Origin: Tetrahymena elliotti 4EA
Lineage: Eukaryota; Ciliophora; Oligohymenophorea; Hymenostomatida; Tetrahymenidae
Assembly (NCBI GenBank): GCA_000231825.2
Contig: JH720350.1
Span: 11,163-75,162 of the forward strand
Reading direction: 5' to 3'
DNA length: 64,000 bases
Numbering within the stretch: the stretch's first letter is position 1; each line of letters begins with the position of its first letter. Positions 10,623 to 23,553 of the stretch are shown in pieces. The notes under the pieces were generated by a model. It was not told the origin of the DNA. It searched no databases and worked only from the letters and a program-made list of their open reading frames with translations. The translations under genes were made by a program, and so were the position numbers.

Positions 10623-13360
10623 TTTTAATTTCTCTTGTTTGATTTTTTTTTTTGTATAAAAATTTTATATTCAGATTTTAAATGTAAAATGGCTTTTGAA
10701 GGACAGAGAATTTCAAATAGAATATTTTTATTATTGGATTTTATGGGGTATATTGAGAGAAAAACCAAAAAAATAACGAAAGCAAAAGTAATATTTTATA
10801 AAGATGAGGGTAGGATAGATTCCTTTATTTTAATTAATTGTAAATTAAATTTTTTAGTATTTAAAAAATCATAAATTTAATTTCTACCAAATAATATGAG
10901 AATACCCTCTTATTTTCTTGTTTTAATAAATGTAAAAAAATTGTAACTATATGATAAATTAATATATTCTGATGAAAACAAATTATTGATAAATTAGAAA
11001 CTCAAACTTAACTCAAAAAGGAACAAATAAAATAAGTTGGCTTTGATTTGAGTTTATTAAGCAAAATTTAATTTTTATGCATTATTCCATATTATTAGCA
11101 TTCATCTAATTATAAGGAAATAAAGGCTTTTAAGGAGTTATTGTGAAGCTTTTTTGAGTTACAGGGACTTTAAAAAGACACTTTAATATTTAAGTAAACT
11201 CATTTCATTAGAGATAAGAAGCACAAAATTTTTTAGTAGGAGCAACAAAGGTATAAGACAAACATAAAAATTTACTTAGTTGATTATTTTATAATCTATG
11301 ATTTTTTCTAGCAGTAATTATGAGGATATTAATATTTATTAATTAATAATTAATTACATGACTAAATTTAAATCTTCATTCGTTTGTAATAAAGATTTTT
11401 GGAATAACTTAAATAATGGTGTATTTTTGTTTATTTATTTTATGAAAAAAATGAAAAGAGCTTCTACTATTAAGGATATAAATGCCAATATTAACACTTA
11501 TTAAAATTGTAGACATTAAAATTATCAAAAAAAGAGGTTTAATTGCATCAATTTTACATTATTTTTCTTGTTTAATATAGTTTCAACAACCTCACTATTG
11601 TTTCTTGAGCTTTCAGCAATATAATCTATTGAGTTCTTGTTAGTTAAAACACTCTTCTTAATTAAATTTTCATTTGACCTCTAAATTGCTTATTGGCTCT
11701 TTTATCTGCCATCATCTAGAGCACTGTTATGTACTTTACTTATGCTAAGTATTTTTACTCTATCACCTTATTTATAAGAAGTAACTATCTGTTTATTTGT
11801 TCAATTAATTACTTATTTGAATCTATCTACTCCTTTTCTTATTTAATTAATTTTTGTTTACTTTTCTATTTAAATTATTAATTTTTTGACAATTTGTAAC
11901 AAAATTTAAATCAAAATCTTTTCTTATCCTTTATTATTTTTTATTTAAAGTAATTAAAATCTTGATTTTTGTACATTATTGTACAATAGATATAAAGACA
12001 TTGCATAAATAAATGCAAATATGTTGAAAAAATAAACAAAATTTTAATTTAATTAATTAAAGAGAAAATTCATTAAACATAAAGAATGAATATTTTGCTT
12101 CAAATAGCTACAATTTAATTGATTTGATTAATTTTTATATTTATTTCAAATAGAAAAATTTGGTTTTTGGCTTGAAGATTTTTAATCAGTCAAGTAATTT
12201 AACGCAAATGATAAAATTTTTCCAAATATTTTTTTATATTTTAGAAATAAAAAATATCAAATAAAATTGCTAAAAAAATGAATCCAATGATCATTAATTT
12301 TTTTGCCTACATTCTAGATTATTATAAGTAAAAAATTCAATTTTCTATTTTTATTTAGTTACTTATTGTTAATATAAGCGATTAAACATTGTAATAATCA
12401 TTAATTTTTCTTGTTTTTTACAACTTTATAACAAGTAAATAATATATTTTTTGCTTACTGTTAATAAAACTATTATTAATTGTATTGTTTTTTTATCTAA
12501 AAAATTAATTATTATTATTTAAATCAAAATTTTAATCTTGTTATTACTTGTTAACAAAACAATATCTTATTTCTTGACTTAAGTGATAAAAATTTAGAAT
12601 AAAATGATGTACATTTTAAATTTAAGATCAGTTTAAGTTTGTCCTTTATTTCATTAAATTCAACTACGATTTTGATTGCTCAATGAAGATGTTAAAATTT
12701 ATTTTTTCAAAACCTTGAAAATATATCAACATCTTAAAGAGTAAATAATTAACAAATATTTAAAAAACCTTTTTCACTTTATGAAGTCATTTAGTAAGTT
12801 AAATAAAATGTTTGGAAAATATTAAGATAAGTTAGGTGTTTTTAAATTTCTAAATTGATTGATAAAATTGAAAACTATTTTTGAGTATTATAGTTAGTTA
12901 ATGCAAAATACTTCTACTTTCTTTAAAATTATACTTAAAAGATCTCTTTTGAATTAAAAAATATTTAATGTATGATTATTACATTTTTTTATAAAAATAG
13001 TATGTTTGAAATTGAAGAATGAGTTCAAAAAATTTGGAATAAATAATAATTTAAATTAAGCTTTAAACAAGATTTAATAAAGAAAAAGATTAAATTTTAA
13101 AAATATTGAATTAAAATAAAAATAGATAAACGTAACAATAAAATAATGGATCTAAAAGAAAATTTTGTTTTATTTAAATTAAATTTAGAAATTAAAATTC
13201 ATAAAGAGAAAAGAATTAAAATAGAATAATAAGTTGGAAATTTATTGAATTATTTTCTTAGTCAGCAAATATTATCGAATTTATCAAAAATATTTTAAAA
13301 TTGTACATAAAAGAGTATATTTTTTTATTTGTATATATAAATGTTAAAACTTAATCTTAG
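10623..13360. other. Long intergenic region, one weak coding candidate
   Basis: AT-rich, mostly without signals. A short open frame at 10635-10874 (+) has no recognisable composition or start context and is not called. The only candidate is the minus-strand frame at 11525-11800, listed separately. Confidence 0.5.
11525..11800 (-). CDS. Possible coding fragment, unrecognised
   Basis: A minus-strand frame of 91 codons ends at TGA 11525-11527 and is bounded upstream by TGA at 11801-11803. Its translation has a protein-like mix (segments such as QGDRVKILSISKVHNSALDD and IDYIAESSRNNSEVVETIL) and a locally higher G+C than the flanks. There is no ATG near its start, so it would need an upstream exon that I cannot define. 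The plus strand across the same interval is also open, so chance is not excluded. No family recognised. Confidence 0.3.
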
Positions 13361-15610
13361 TCAGTTAGATTTTAAGGATTCAGTTTAACTATCTTAACCT
13401 TAAATCTGATTTTTTTTGATAAATGTTATCTCATCGTCTTCTATATCTTGCAAATCTGATAAATGACACTAAGCTTCTTATGAATACTGTTATCTCTTTC
13501 TAAGTTATTGAGATACTTTTTCAGTACTTTTGAGTTAGTCTTTTAGATTGCATATTTTTGATCTAAAATATTTTTAAATTTTTAAATCAATATCTACTTT
13601 TTATTTCTTGAATTCCTTGAATTCCGAAGTAATTTAATTGGTTTCTTGTTCGAATATGAAATTAAAATCATAAATTTCATTAATCAATAAGCCTCTTGCT
13701 CTTAAACCTTTTTCTTCCTATCCAAGAACATAAAATCCTTGATTTAATTCAACTTAAACCTAAACACCAGTTGAGAAATTGAAATAACATATTTATTCAC
13801 TAGGAGCAACCTAGAAAGAATGAGATATCAAAAACTTAAGCTAGTAGACAGTTGAGATATTAAGAATATCTAAAACAGGAATTTAAAATTCTATAATCTT
13901 ATTTGCAATTTCTTATTCTTCTGAATTAAAAATTTTAGGAATACATTTAAAGATTGATTCAGTTTCTATTATAATTTCATGAATTTTTGAATGAAGGTTG
14001 CCATTGATGTACAAAGTATAAGTAAATTTAGTATAATCATTGTAAGTATTCTAGGCTATTCTTATTTCTAGGATTTTTGATAATATTTTCTATTTGTAAA
14101 CTGTCACTTCTTTGTAATAATTAATTTATTATGTTGAATCTTTATTATCAAATTCATTTTCTTGTTCTTGATTTCCATGGTCATGATGCTGATTTTGATG
14201 ATCGTAAGAAGTATCTTACTAAAAATTTTTCCCATCATGATCCCAATTATCATTTGTAATATTTTAATCTTCATTTTTGTATTTTGATTTTAAGATCTTT
14301 TTGAGATGATTGTTATCTTAGAAGTTTTTACCATCATGATCAAAGTAATCATTAGTTGTAGTATTTTCATCATCATTCTTGTAAATTAATTTTAATTTTT
14401 TTGGAATTTAACCCTAGAAATTTTTCCCATCATGATCAAAGTCATCAATAGTAATATTCTCATCATCATTTTTGTATTTCAACTTCAGGACGGAGAATTT
14501 ATTAATTTCATTCTCTTAAAGATTTTTGCCTTCATGAACTATGTAACCATTAGTAAAATTTTTCTATTAGGGCTTTGATACAAACCTTTAACCATCTTAA
14601 TCTTCTTTATTAAAAGTAATATTTAACTGTTATATTTTTTATTTAAAGTTTAAAGATTCTAAGATGATATCTGAGACTTCTACATTTGTGCTGTTATTCT
14701 TGCTTGTATTTTAATCAAATTCGATGCTTTCTTCATCGAAATTAATTGCTTAGTTTTAGGTTCCCTAATCATTTTAATTTTGTTTTTCTTCTTCTGATTC
14801 TGCTTATTATTCTTATCTTTCACCTTATTCTATTTACTCTTCACGGTCTTAGTCATTAGAGATTTAATCATCTAAATGTTAATATTCACCTGCTGTTTAA
14901 ATTACAAATAGTTCAAGATCAGCAATCGCTTCTTCATACTGTACATATTCTTCTTAATTAAATATCAAGAAATATGAGGTAGTGTCTATTGTAGTATAGC
15001 TCTCTTGCAAAATTCTCTTGCTAGATAATTAAGAGGCTTAGCTTTATTATTTTTCCTTAATTTATTCAGATACAATTCTTTTAGTAAGTTATTTAACAAC
15101 TTCTATCTAGTTTTTATTATCAGAATATATTTCAATAATTTCTCCATCTTTGTTAACTTTAGCTTAGTATGTCAAAGTCTCTTTAAATTCTAATAAGCTG
15201 ACTACTTTATCCTACTTGCTTTTATCTGATACCATTGAATTTTTGTAGCTAATCTTGTTGTATGTTATTTTGAATAGCTGCTCTTCTATGTTTAATTATT
15301 CTTGCTAATATTCTAGCTCACAATAGAAATTCAAATTTTCATCATATTATTTCCCATTTACGATCCTCAATTTAGGTTAAATACTCAAATCATATTTCAA
15401 TTTATATTTTTATGGATTTTCTTAGATATCTTTTACCAAAGTGTTAGGTTTATATCCAATATTTTCTCCTTATAAAGCTGTTTAGCATGTTGCAAAAAAG
15501 ACAAACAAGCAAACCAAAGCAAGTGCAATCCATTTCTTATAGGATACCTTAGAGCTCACAATTTGCTTTTCAGAAAAAGCAGAGATCTATTTCGACTATG
15601 TTTTTAACAT
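13361..15610 (-). CDS. Single-pass membrane protein with DHDGKNF repeats, unknown function
   Basis: Uninterrupted 749-residue frame, ATG at 15608-15610, TGA at 13361-13363. Residues about 27-42 are one hydrophobic span (WIALALVCLFVFFATC) after a basic cytosolic start, so a type II membrane protein or an uncleaved signal anchor is likely. Residues about 200-300 are acidic and Q-rich. Residues about 350-465 hold a tandem repeat whose core is YKNDDEN.T followed by DHDGKNFQ, three times, plus a diverged copy (VHEGKNLQ) just before. The DxDG cores resemble calcium loops but lack the full EF-hand spacing, so calcium binding is only a guess. The rest is Lys/Glu/Gln-rich without recognisable domain. 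I do not recognise the protein. The gene stands alone. Confidence 0.82.
14215..14560 (-). repeat. Tandem coding repeat, DHDGKNF units
   Basis: Three strong copies and one weak copy of a unit of about 31-34 codons. On the plus strand each strong copy shows TTTTTCCCATCATGATC or TTTTTACCATCATGATC (near 14225, 14325 and 14420); the weak copy near 14520 reads TTTTTGCCTTCATGAAC. Each encodes DHDGKNF (VHEGKN in the weak one) followed or preceded by YKND/ED-N-IT. Confidence 0.75.
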
Positions 15611-17646
15611 CCCAGAAAATGTGTACTCTCTCTCCTTTTTGATTATTATATTAAATAATTAATTATAATTCCATATATTTTCCTCAGATTCTATTTAAAT
15701 AATATTGTGTGGTAAAAATTAATTGATTTCATTGATTATGGTAAAATCAAATTCCTTGATTATAATCACAAATAGTTTTTTATTTTACAAATAAATGATA
15801 TAAACATCTAAAAACTTCAAAAATCTCTATCAAATTTAGTTTACAGTTTAACTAAGATTAGTAAGTGAGCTTGAATGAATATTGTCTACATTGTATTTTT
15901 TAATTTTCTTTTGAATTATAATTAGATCATCCTTTTTTATAAACAATTAAAGTGTCATCTAAGAATAAGAAATGTATTTTTGATGGCTAAAAATTAAAAT
16001 ATTTTTTAAACTTTTTCATTAAAAAATTATTTTTTAAAAGTATTTTTCACTAGAAAAGTAGGTAGCTTTATCTATTTTTTTGAAAAAAGAAGGAAGTAAA
16101 CTTTATAGGCCAAAGTGGAAAAGAAGGCGCTTATTTACTAAAGATTCTAATTAATTAAATTCAAATTTTCTATTTTGGAAACTGAAATAAATTATTTGTT
16201 AATATTTTGTTAACTAAAATCTTTTTAATGGACTTTTACTTTGAAAGTGCAAAAGACACTTATTGATAGAAAATAATTTTACAAATATTAAGCAAATCTA
16301 GAAAATAAAGAGATCAGCACCCTTTTTATCAAAGTTAAATTATTCTTTTAGCTTTTGAGAGAATGAGCTATAGATATTAATTGCCAATACTGTATGTAGA
16401 ATTCAAATATTTTCCTTTTAATTATTTCAATCAAAACTAATAATTTAGAATTTAATAAAGAAATACAGAAAAAGCAAGGAAAACTTAATTAAGGTTTGTG
16501 GTAAATAGCTAGCTTTTTTTAATAATCGAATAATCTAATTTACCACTCTGAAATTTGTATGGCAGAATATGAATATTAAATCATATGTCATTCTATTCAG
16601 CTTATTTTACTATTGTAAACATTTTTAGGATGGAATATCAATCAATATTAAATCATTTATCATTCTTTTCAATTTATTTCTAAAACACTTTTGGTAATCT
16701 ATTAAAGCAATATCATATTACTTCAACTAATAGCTTTCCTGAAGTATATCGGCTAATAAAACTAACCTTACAGTAAATAAGACTATACAGTTTTGTATGC
16801 TAATTTTCTTAATTTAAATAAATATCAATGAAAATAAAAGACCTAGAATAAAAATGAATTTCTATTTGCCAAATGTAACAATATTTTAAGTTATGCATTC
16901 AAGCTTAATAAATTCGAGAAACTAAATATATAATATGATTGATTCCATAAAATTATTTAAAAAGATTATTTAAGAATCTCAAGTCACACTATTTGAATAC
17001 ATATTTCGACTAATAACTATTATCCATTTTTTATTTTTTAGATATATTCTGAACTTTGTGTCTAAGATTAAATTAAAAACTTTTCAAATTCTTCAAAGCT
17101 GTAAATTAGATAGATAAACAAATAAGATTACTTAGCTTTTAAAATACTAATTTTGAAATATTTTAAGAAAAAACTTCTTGGATTAAATATTTAAAGATAT
17201 TTTCGATTTACTATCTCTCCTTCAAATATTCAAAAAATTTAATAAAGATTTGATATAAAAAGAAACACTAAGTTAAGCAATTAATAGATCATGAAATGAA
17301 AAATGAAAGGAATATTTGATTTTGCTTTTTGGAATTGGGTGGTTAAGATATTTAATTAATAAAAACCAAGAAATAATATTAATTCATTTAAAGGCAAAAA
17401 ATTTAATATTAAGACAAAAAATATTTTACTTAAATTTTATACAAAAATTGATGAAAGAAAAAATATTTTTTATTTATTTCAGGAATTTTTCAGTAAAAGA
17501 AAATCAACAAAAAATTTTTTGTTATGAAAATGAATAGGGTAAGTAGATTTCATCTTCTTACCATTTTAAAATACATAATAAATAACATTTTTAGAAAGTT
17601 ATTTTCTAATTTTATTGAAAAGAAAGAAAAATAAAAACAATTTGTT
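15611..17646. other. Intergenic, no gene seen
   Basis: About 2 kb upstream of the DHDGKNF-repeat gene and downstream of the large Q/N-rich gene. Open frames here are short, lack a plausible ATG and have no protein-like composition. No RNA gene or repeat was recognised. Confidence 0.5.
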
Positions 17647-20600
17647 TCAACTAAAAGATGAGTTAATAATAATCAATGGTATCTCTCTGCTGTTTAACTA
17701 AATATTTATCTTTTTTTCACTCTATTCTTAATCAGTTTCCTGATCTTCTCTTTACCTTGGAGACTAATTACTATTTGAAAAGCTTTCATTTTGCAAATCA
17801 ATGACATATTAAGACTCTTCAATTAGTTCTGGTTTTTTTTGTACATACTTTTTATTTCCATTTTCGAACAATAAATTGTATTTTTTGTGAATATTTATTT
17901 AATTATCTGATTTCACTTCATTTGTTTATTAATTATGAATAAAGGTATTATTTTCTTAGTGTAATTTATCACTAATTCTACTTTGTCTCTTTGCATTTTA
18001 TTCTTATTCCTATTCTTAATTCTGTTTGACTTCTTCACTTTTTATTGATTATTTTTCTATTGTTAAAGATTTATTGCATTCTGTTTAATTATTACTTAAA
18101 TTTTAAGAAGTTTATTCTTCTTTACCTATTATCTGATCTTTTTATTAATTTTTAGCAGCAAGAGTATTATTATCTTACAATATAGGTTGATTTTACTTTT
18201 CTTTATTTTTGGCAGCTCGTTCTATTTGCTAATCTTTTCCTGCCATCTTTTCAATTTAATCTAATTCCTTGGGGTTATTTTTTAATTACTTTTCTTCATT
18301 TAATACTTTTATTTCTTCATCCTTTTTAGAATTGTCTGGCTAATTACCAAAAAAGATATTTTATTATTTATTTAAATTAAACAAATTATCTGCTGATGAT
18401 GAAGGTTAATTTGTTAAGATATTATTATTTTTCCCTGATTCTTAATCTTTTATTTCATTCTCATCATCTATTTTTTCATTTTTTAAAATTTAGTTTTGAA
18501 TATCTTCTAACTTTGAATTACTTTTTTAGTTTATTTTCGATAACTACTCAATTAAATTTTATCTCATTTAAGAAGGTGATTAAGTATCTTATAAAATTTT
18601 GCTTTAATGAATAATCTGCATGGGTTTTAATATTTTTTAAGAGAAATTGGTTAAACTTTCTTTGGCATGATCCTAAATGTCTGGGGAACTGCTATTTAAA
18701 AAAGTGAACTTAGATCCTTAGTTATGTCCTTTAATCATATTTCTTGTATTTTATTATGACAATTCGTCTTCAGTGTTAGAAACTTCAGTAATTTAATTTA
18801 TTTAGACAGAATATTTATTAGAAACGGGACTTAATTAATTGTATTTATCAGTTTCTCGAAAACTGTTTTCATTTAAACCTTAAATTTAGCCAAAATCTTA
18901 GCTGTATTTAATTGAATGATCAACTGAGTTTGTTTACACACGATAAAAAGAATCTGTTTCCTACAGCGAAGAAAACTTATAAGTATGTTAATTTAATTAT
19001 TCTTCTTCTACTTCTTCTCTAATGAACTAAGTTGGCTGAGCTGAATTATTAGCTTGTATTTAAGTTAGTTTAAACTAATTCAAATCATTTTAAATCATTT
19101 TCTTCTTACTTAAATTAGAATAAATAGTAGGTTAAGATAATGGAATTTAAGGTTAATCATAAAATTATATCTAACTATCATAGCCAAGAGTGAAATCTTA
19201 AGCTCCTTTCTCATTTTTTACAGATGGGTTCTCAAACAAATTTTTCGGTGACTTCAAAATAGATTTTGGAGAAAGAACATTTTTTGTAGGTGAATGATTG
19301 CTTGGCTAAACAACAATTGACTCTACCACTAAATTTTATTCTTTTTATAAAGATTCATTCAAATTTAAGTCTATTTTCTTCGCAAACTAAGCTTCATCAT
19401 TTTATTCAGCCTATTTGCTTTTTACATTTTTCTTTTTTTTATCAGTTTGATTTTGCTTTTCTGTTTGAGTTGCATCCATAGAGTTATTTGCTTTAATACT
19501 ATTTAAATGTTTTTATTGAGACAAAGTATCTTTATTCTCTGTAAATGTGGAATGATTTTTTATTTTTAAAATTTTCTTTTTGGAATATTAAACTTTATTA
19601 TGATTATCATTAGGTTACTTGGATGTACTATTTTATCTAACCTAATGCTCATCATCTGTTTAGTTTATTACTAAACTGCCTTGATCTAACTATTGAGATG
19701 CTTTAGAATAAAAAGATTCTTGATTCTTCTTCGAGGGAAAATATTATCGATCACCTAGTCCTTTCAAGTTTTCATTCACAAATCTCTGCATAGTGATTGT
19801 TACAGGTTTAGAATTGTTAGATTTTGTGCTTGAATGCTAGTTAGAATTAGATCTAGTAGATTTACTTTAAACTTAGATACCATTACTTTATTGTTGATTT
19901 ACAACAGCTCTTTAATAGCTTATACTTCTTTTATCATCATTTTAAAATTTAGTAGAATTATTTGTTGAAGAGTTAAGAGGTGAAAGCCTTGGAAGAGTAA
20001 TGGCTGCAGGATCTATCTAAATATTTTTAGAAGTATGAGTTTCATGGTTATTATTTCTCTAAGATTAAGTATTTTACAGTATTAATTGCTAAGGTTGTAT
20101 TTATTAATTGCTAGTTGGTTATAAAAATACTGAGGGTGGTAATTATAATTGTGAAATACATTCTTCATATATTTATTAACATTTATTAGATATTTCTTGC
20201 ATTCTTTACTAGGTTTTTAATGAATAAATTTAGTTTGGATTTGTTACTGCTTAGCTTTCATTATTGTTATTACTAGCTCCAGACTAGTTACCAAGAGAGT
20301 TTGTTAATTATTTTTTTATACAAAATTCATTAAATTAGTCATTCATTTTCTATTTTTCAGCCAAGAATTTCTTATAATCCTCCTCTTATCTTTGCTTTTT
20401 TTCTCTCTTTAACTTCTCGATATATTAGTAAGCAGCTAAATCAGTTTCAATTTATGCAGGAGAGTTTGTTTATTCATTCTGTTAGCTCGAATTAAAAGAT
20501 TAATTATTTGAATTTATCCCTTATCTACTCTAATCTGGATTAGTAATTATTCTTAAAGCTTTATTATTATCAAAATCTTTTCTTAGTATACTCCCAATTA

Positions 20601-22278
20601 AGTATTTTTTATTCTGTTCTTACCCATTTTCAAATTTTTGTTGTTACTACAACTAAGTTTGGTTCAGATTATTTGATTTATCATAATAATATTAATAGAA
20701 TTAATTGTTTTATTTTAGTTAATTTTCATTTTATTATGGTGACTAAGCACTTTGCTTTTCGAGATTTATTTAGTTTTTTAACTTATTTCCATTATATATT
20801 TCTTCAGTTTTTGTTAGATTTTCCATTTGTTTTTAATTTTCCTAATGAAATGAAGTTGGACTAGCTTAATTTGTTGGTATAAAGTTATCTGACATCTGTG
20901 ATGAAGCTCTTTTTTGAGAACGAAATCTTCTTCCATGATTTTTATATTGTGGCTTAGATATATATGATTTGTATTCTGTTTGTAAAAATGAAGAGTCTAA
21001 GTCACTATCAATTTTGTTTTGCATTTTTAACTAATCATTTGGTTCTGTTTGACACATTGAGTCAGCAGAATCTTTTTATCTGTATGATGATTTAGTAGAA
21101 AAGTTTTAATTGTAAGTTGAAAGCTTTACACCAGTATCTTACAATGATTCAATAGGCTTGGAATAAGCAAAATTACTTTAAATAGACTTAGGAGTGTAAA
21201 TCTGATTTTATGCCATTTAAGAAACCTCTTCAAATTAAAATATTTCAGGTAGTTTTTTACTTTCCTAATTTTAAATCTCACACGAATCACTATTTAATCT
21301 AGATTTTAAATTCATTTTTTTGAGTCCTTTTAATGTCTATCTATCTGCATTATTATTGCTTCTTTTATTGGTTACAGAAGAAGCTCTTTGTCTTTTCTCA
21401 TAATTATCATATCTTTCTTTATTTAACTATTTAATATTTTGCATTACAGACGAAGGAGTTAACTTATATGAATTTAAATCTGTTTGTATATATTTAATCT
21501 TAATATTATCTTAGCCTTCTTTTGCAGCTTTTGGTGTTGATTTTTCATAGCTAGCTTATAAACTTTACTATGTCATTAGATTCCCTTCATTTTGGATTTT
21601 TTATAAATACTAATTTTTATATATTTTATTATTTTTATAGATTTTAAGTGGTGTATTTTGCTTTGACGTTTATTCAGGCTCAGTATTTGGTTTAAACTAA
21701 ATCCCTTAATCTGTAATAGGATTTTAGTTTTCTTTTTGGTTTTGCTGTTTGTGATTATTTTTATCATCATTTTTTGGTGATGGTCTAAGTGAATGATGAA
21801 TAGAGTTATTTATCTACTCTTCAAATGATTTATTGGAATTATTAACCATATATTATGCAATAGTAATAATATTTTATTCTTCATCTTAGTCTTTAATGCT
21901 AATAATTTTTTTATTTTTAGATAAATCAAAAGATTTATTCCATTATTTGCGCTGGCTTATGTAATCATCTGATGTTTTTTAAATATTATTATTGTATTTA
22001 ATAAATTCATCTAATATGTTCTTCTATTAGTCCATAAGTTGTTAGTTTTATATTTGAATTCTCTTCTATCTAGAGCATTCTTCTCCAGATTAACATTTTT
22101 ATTTAACTTCTTCTCCATTCTTGATAATATCTGAACGATTAGATATTTATGATTATTTACTAGCCGTTGAGTTATTATATTATTAACTATTCTACTAATT
22201 AAACTATTTTTAAAGTGGCAAACCAGCTTCCTTCTATTAAACAATAATAGAATTTTGTATATTATTCTACAAATTCAT
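17647..22278 (-). CDS. Large low-complexity Q/N/S-rich protein, unknown function
   Basis: One intronless frame of 1543 residues, ATG at 22276-22278, TGA at 17647-17649. The start is the only ATG after an upstream in-frame TGA near 22350, but a further 5' exon cannot be excluded. The sequence is dominated by Gln, Asn, Ser and Lys; most Gln codons are TAA or TAG. It has no hydrophobic span and no domain I recognise. A charged helical, coiled-coil-like stretch (EKLKREKKQRQEEDYKKFLA) lies near residues 610-645. Short conserved-looking pieces include PRLSPLNSS, KSILKSPKNLFENPS and a C-terminal IPLIIINSSFS. Basic clusters and SP/TP sites suggest an intrinsically disordered, possibly phosphorylated cytoskeletal or regulatory protein, but that is inference. 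A frame this long without TGA is itself strong evidence for coding. Confidence 0.85.
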
Positions 22279-23553
22279 TTTCTAAGCTTTTAATTTAAAT
22301 AGCTTGGCCTTAATTGTTAATGCAATCCTCTTAATGGTTATGCTTTGAGTCTTTTTTCAAGAGGATATTTAGAAAAAGTAATATTTATAAGATTTAGATA
22401 AAAAAAATATATAAAATAATGAATGGAAATTATGTTGATGATTATAAATTAAGAAAAGCTTAATTAAATTATTAATTTTCTATTAATATAAAACCATAAA
22501 ATAAATTAGTGATAACAAATAAACCTTCATTTCTTTGTTTGTTCAAAAAATAACCAAGCAATTTAATTTAATTAATTTATCTCATTTAACAACTAGTTTC
22601 ATTTATTTTTGACTATATTTTTTATAACAACTGACTGTGTGCATGCATCATTACCCTTCCATAAAAATTATTTTTATCACTTCAAAATAAAAATTTCTAA
22701 TTTCTATTTTGTTATTTTCAAATTTTTTATTCATTATTTAAGAGCCTTCCTTTCTGAACGAATCAAAAAGCAAAAATAATTTATCTTAAAAAAAATTCTA
22801 ATCAGTAATTCTAAATAATCTGTCAAATGAAACTTTTACAAAAAAATATTAAAAACTTATTCAAATTATATTTCAAATAAAATAATTTATTCTTCAATAT
22901 AAAACTTGAAAATATTATCCTTACATAATTATTAATTGCTAAACCAACTTTAAAAGCAAGCCTTTTCCTTATGAATTTACAATAGCTTTAAATAGAAAGT
23001 CTTTAACACTTAGAAAATAAATTAACTTTTCAAGTACCCCTCTAACTATTTATTATTTATATATGTTGGAAAGCAAAAAATAAGTTAAAATTTACTCACA
23101 TTTTTAGGGAATTAAGATATTTCTTTCTGAAGAAATTTGTCATAATTATTTTTGATTTTAAAGATTATATTAAATAGATTTTCTTCATAATTATTATTTA
23201 ATTAAAATTAATGAAATATTCTATTTACATTTTAAAATTATTTTAATTTTTAAATCTCAAGAAAAATTGAATTATCTTCATTAAAATTAATTTTAGTTTT
23301 TTACAATAACTTTTTTTTAAAGCCATTCAAGCTTTAATTTCCTCATAAAAGAAAAGAACAAAATTAATACATTTAAAACTAATTAAACATGAAAGGAAAA
23401 TATTTTATGATTAATGAAGATTGTTTAAATCTCGTAAAAAATAGAAAACAATAAAATGCATAAATGAATGAATAACTGTGTGTATGTATGCTAGATAAAT
23501 ATATATTTTAAATTTTAAATCTATTATAGTTTGTTTTTATATAATTTATTGTC
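22279..23553. other. Intergenic, no gene seen
   Basis: AT-rich spacer upstream of the Q/N-rich gene and downstream of the p28 gene, both on the minus strand. No open frame, RNA or repeat stands out. Confidence 0.55.

Noticed and set aside
10635..10874. Plus-strand open frame just upstream of antigen copy 3
   Set aside because: Short, no protein-like pattern, and it lies where the promoter of the minus-strand gene should be.
13013..13360. CRISPR arrays, bacterial operons, ribosome binding sites or rho-independent terminators
   Set aside because: This is eukaryotic ciliate DNA; no regularly spaced identical repeats were found in this or any other interval.
17316..17537. Plus-strand open frame in the gap before the Q/N-rich gene
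   Set aside because: It has no ATG start and only Ile/Lys/Phe-rich AT-driven composition.
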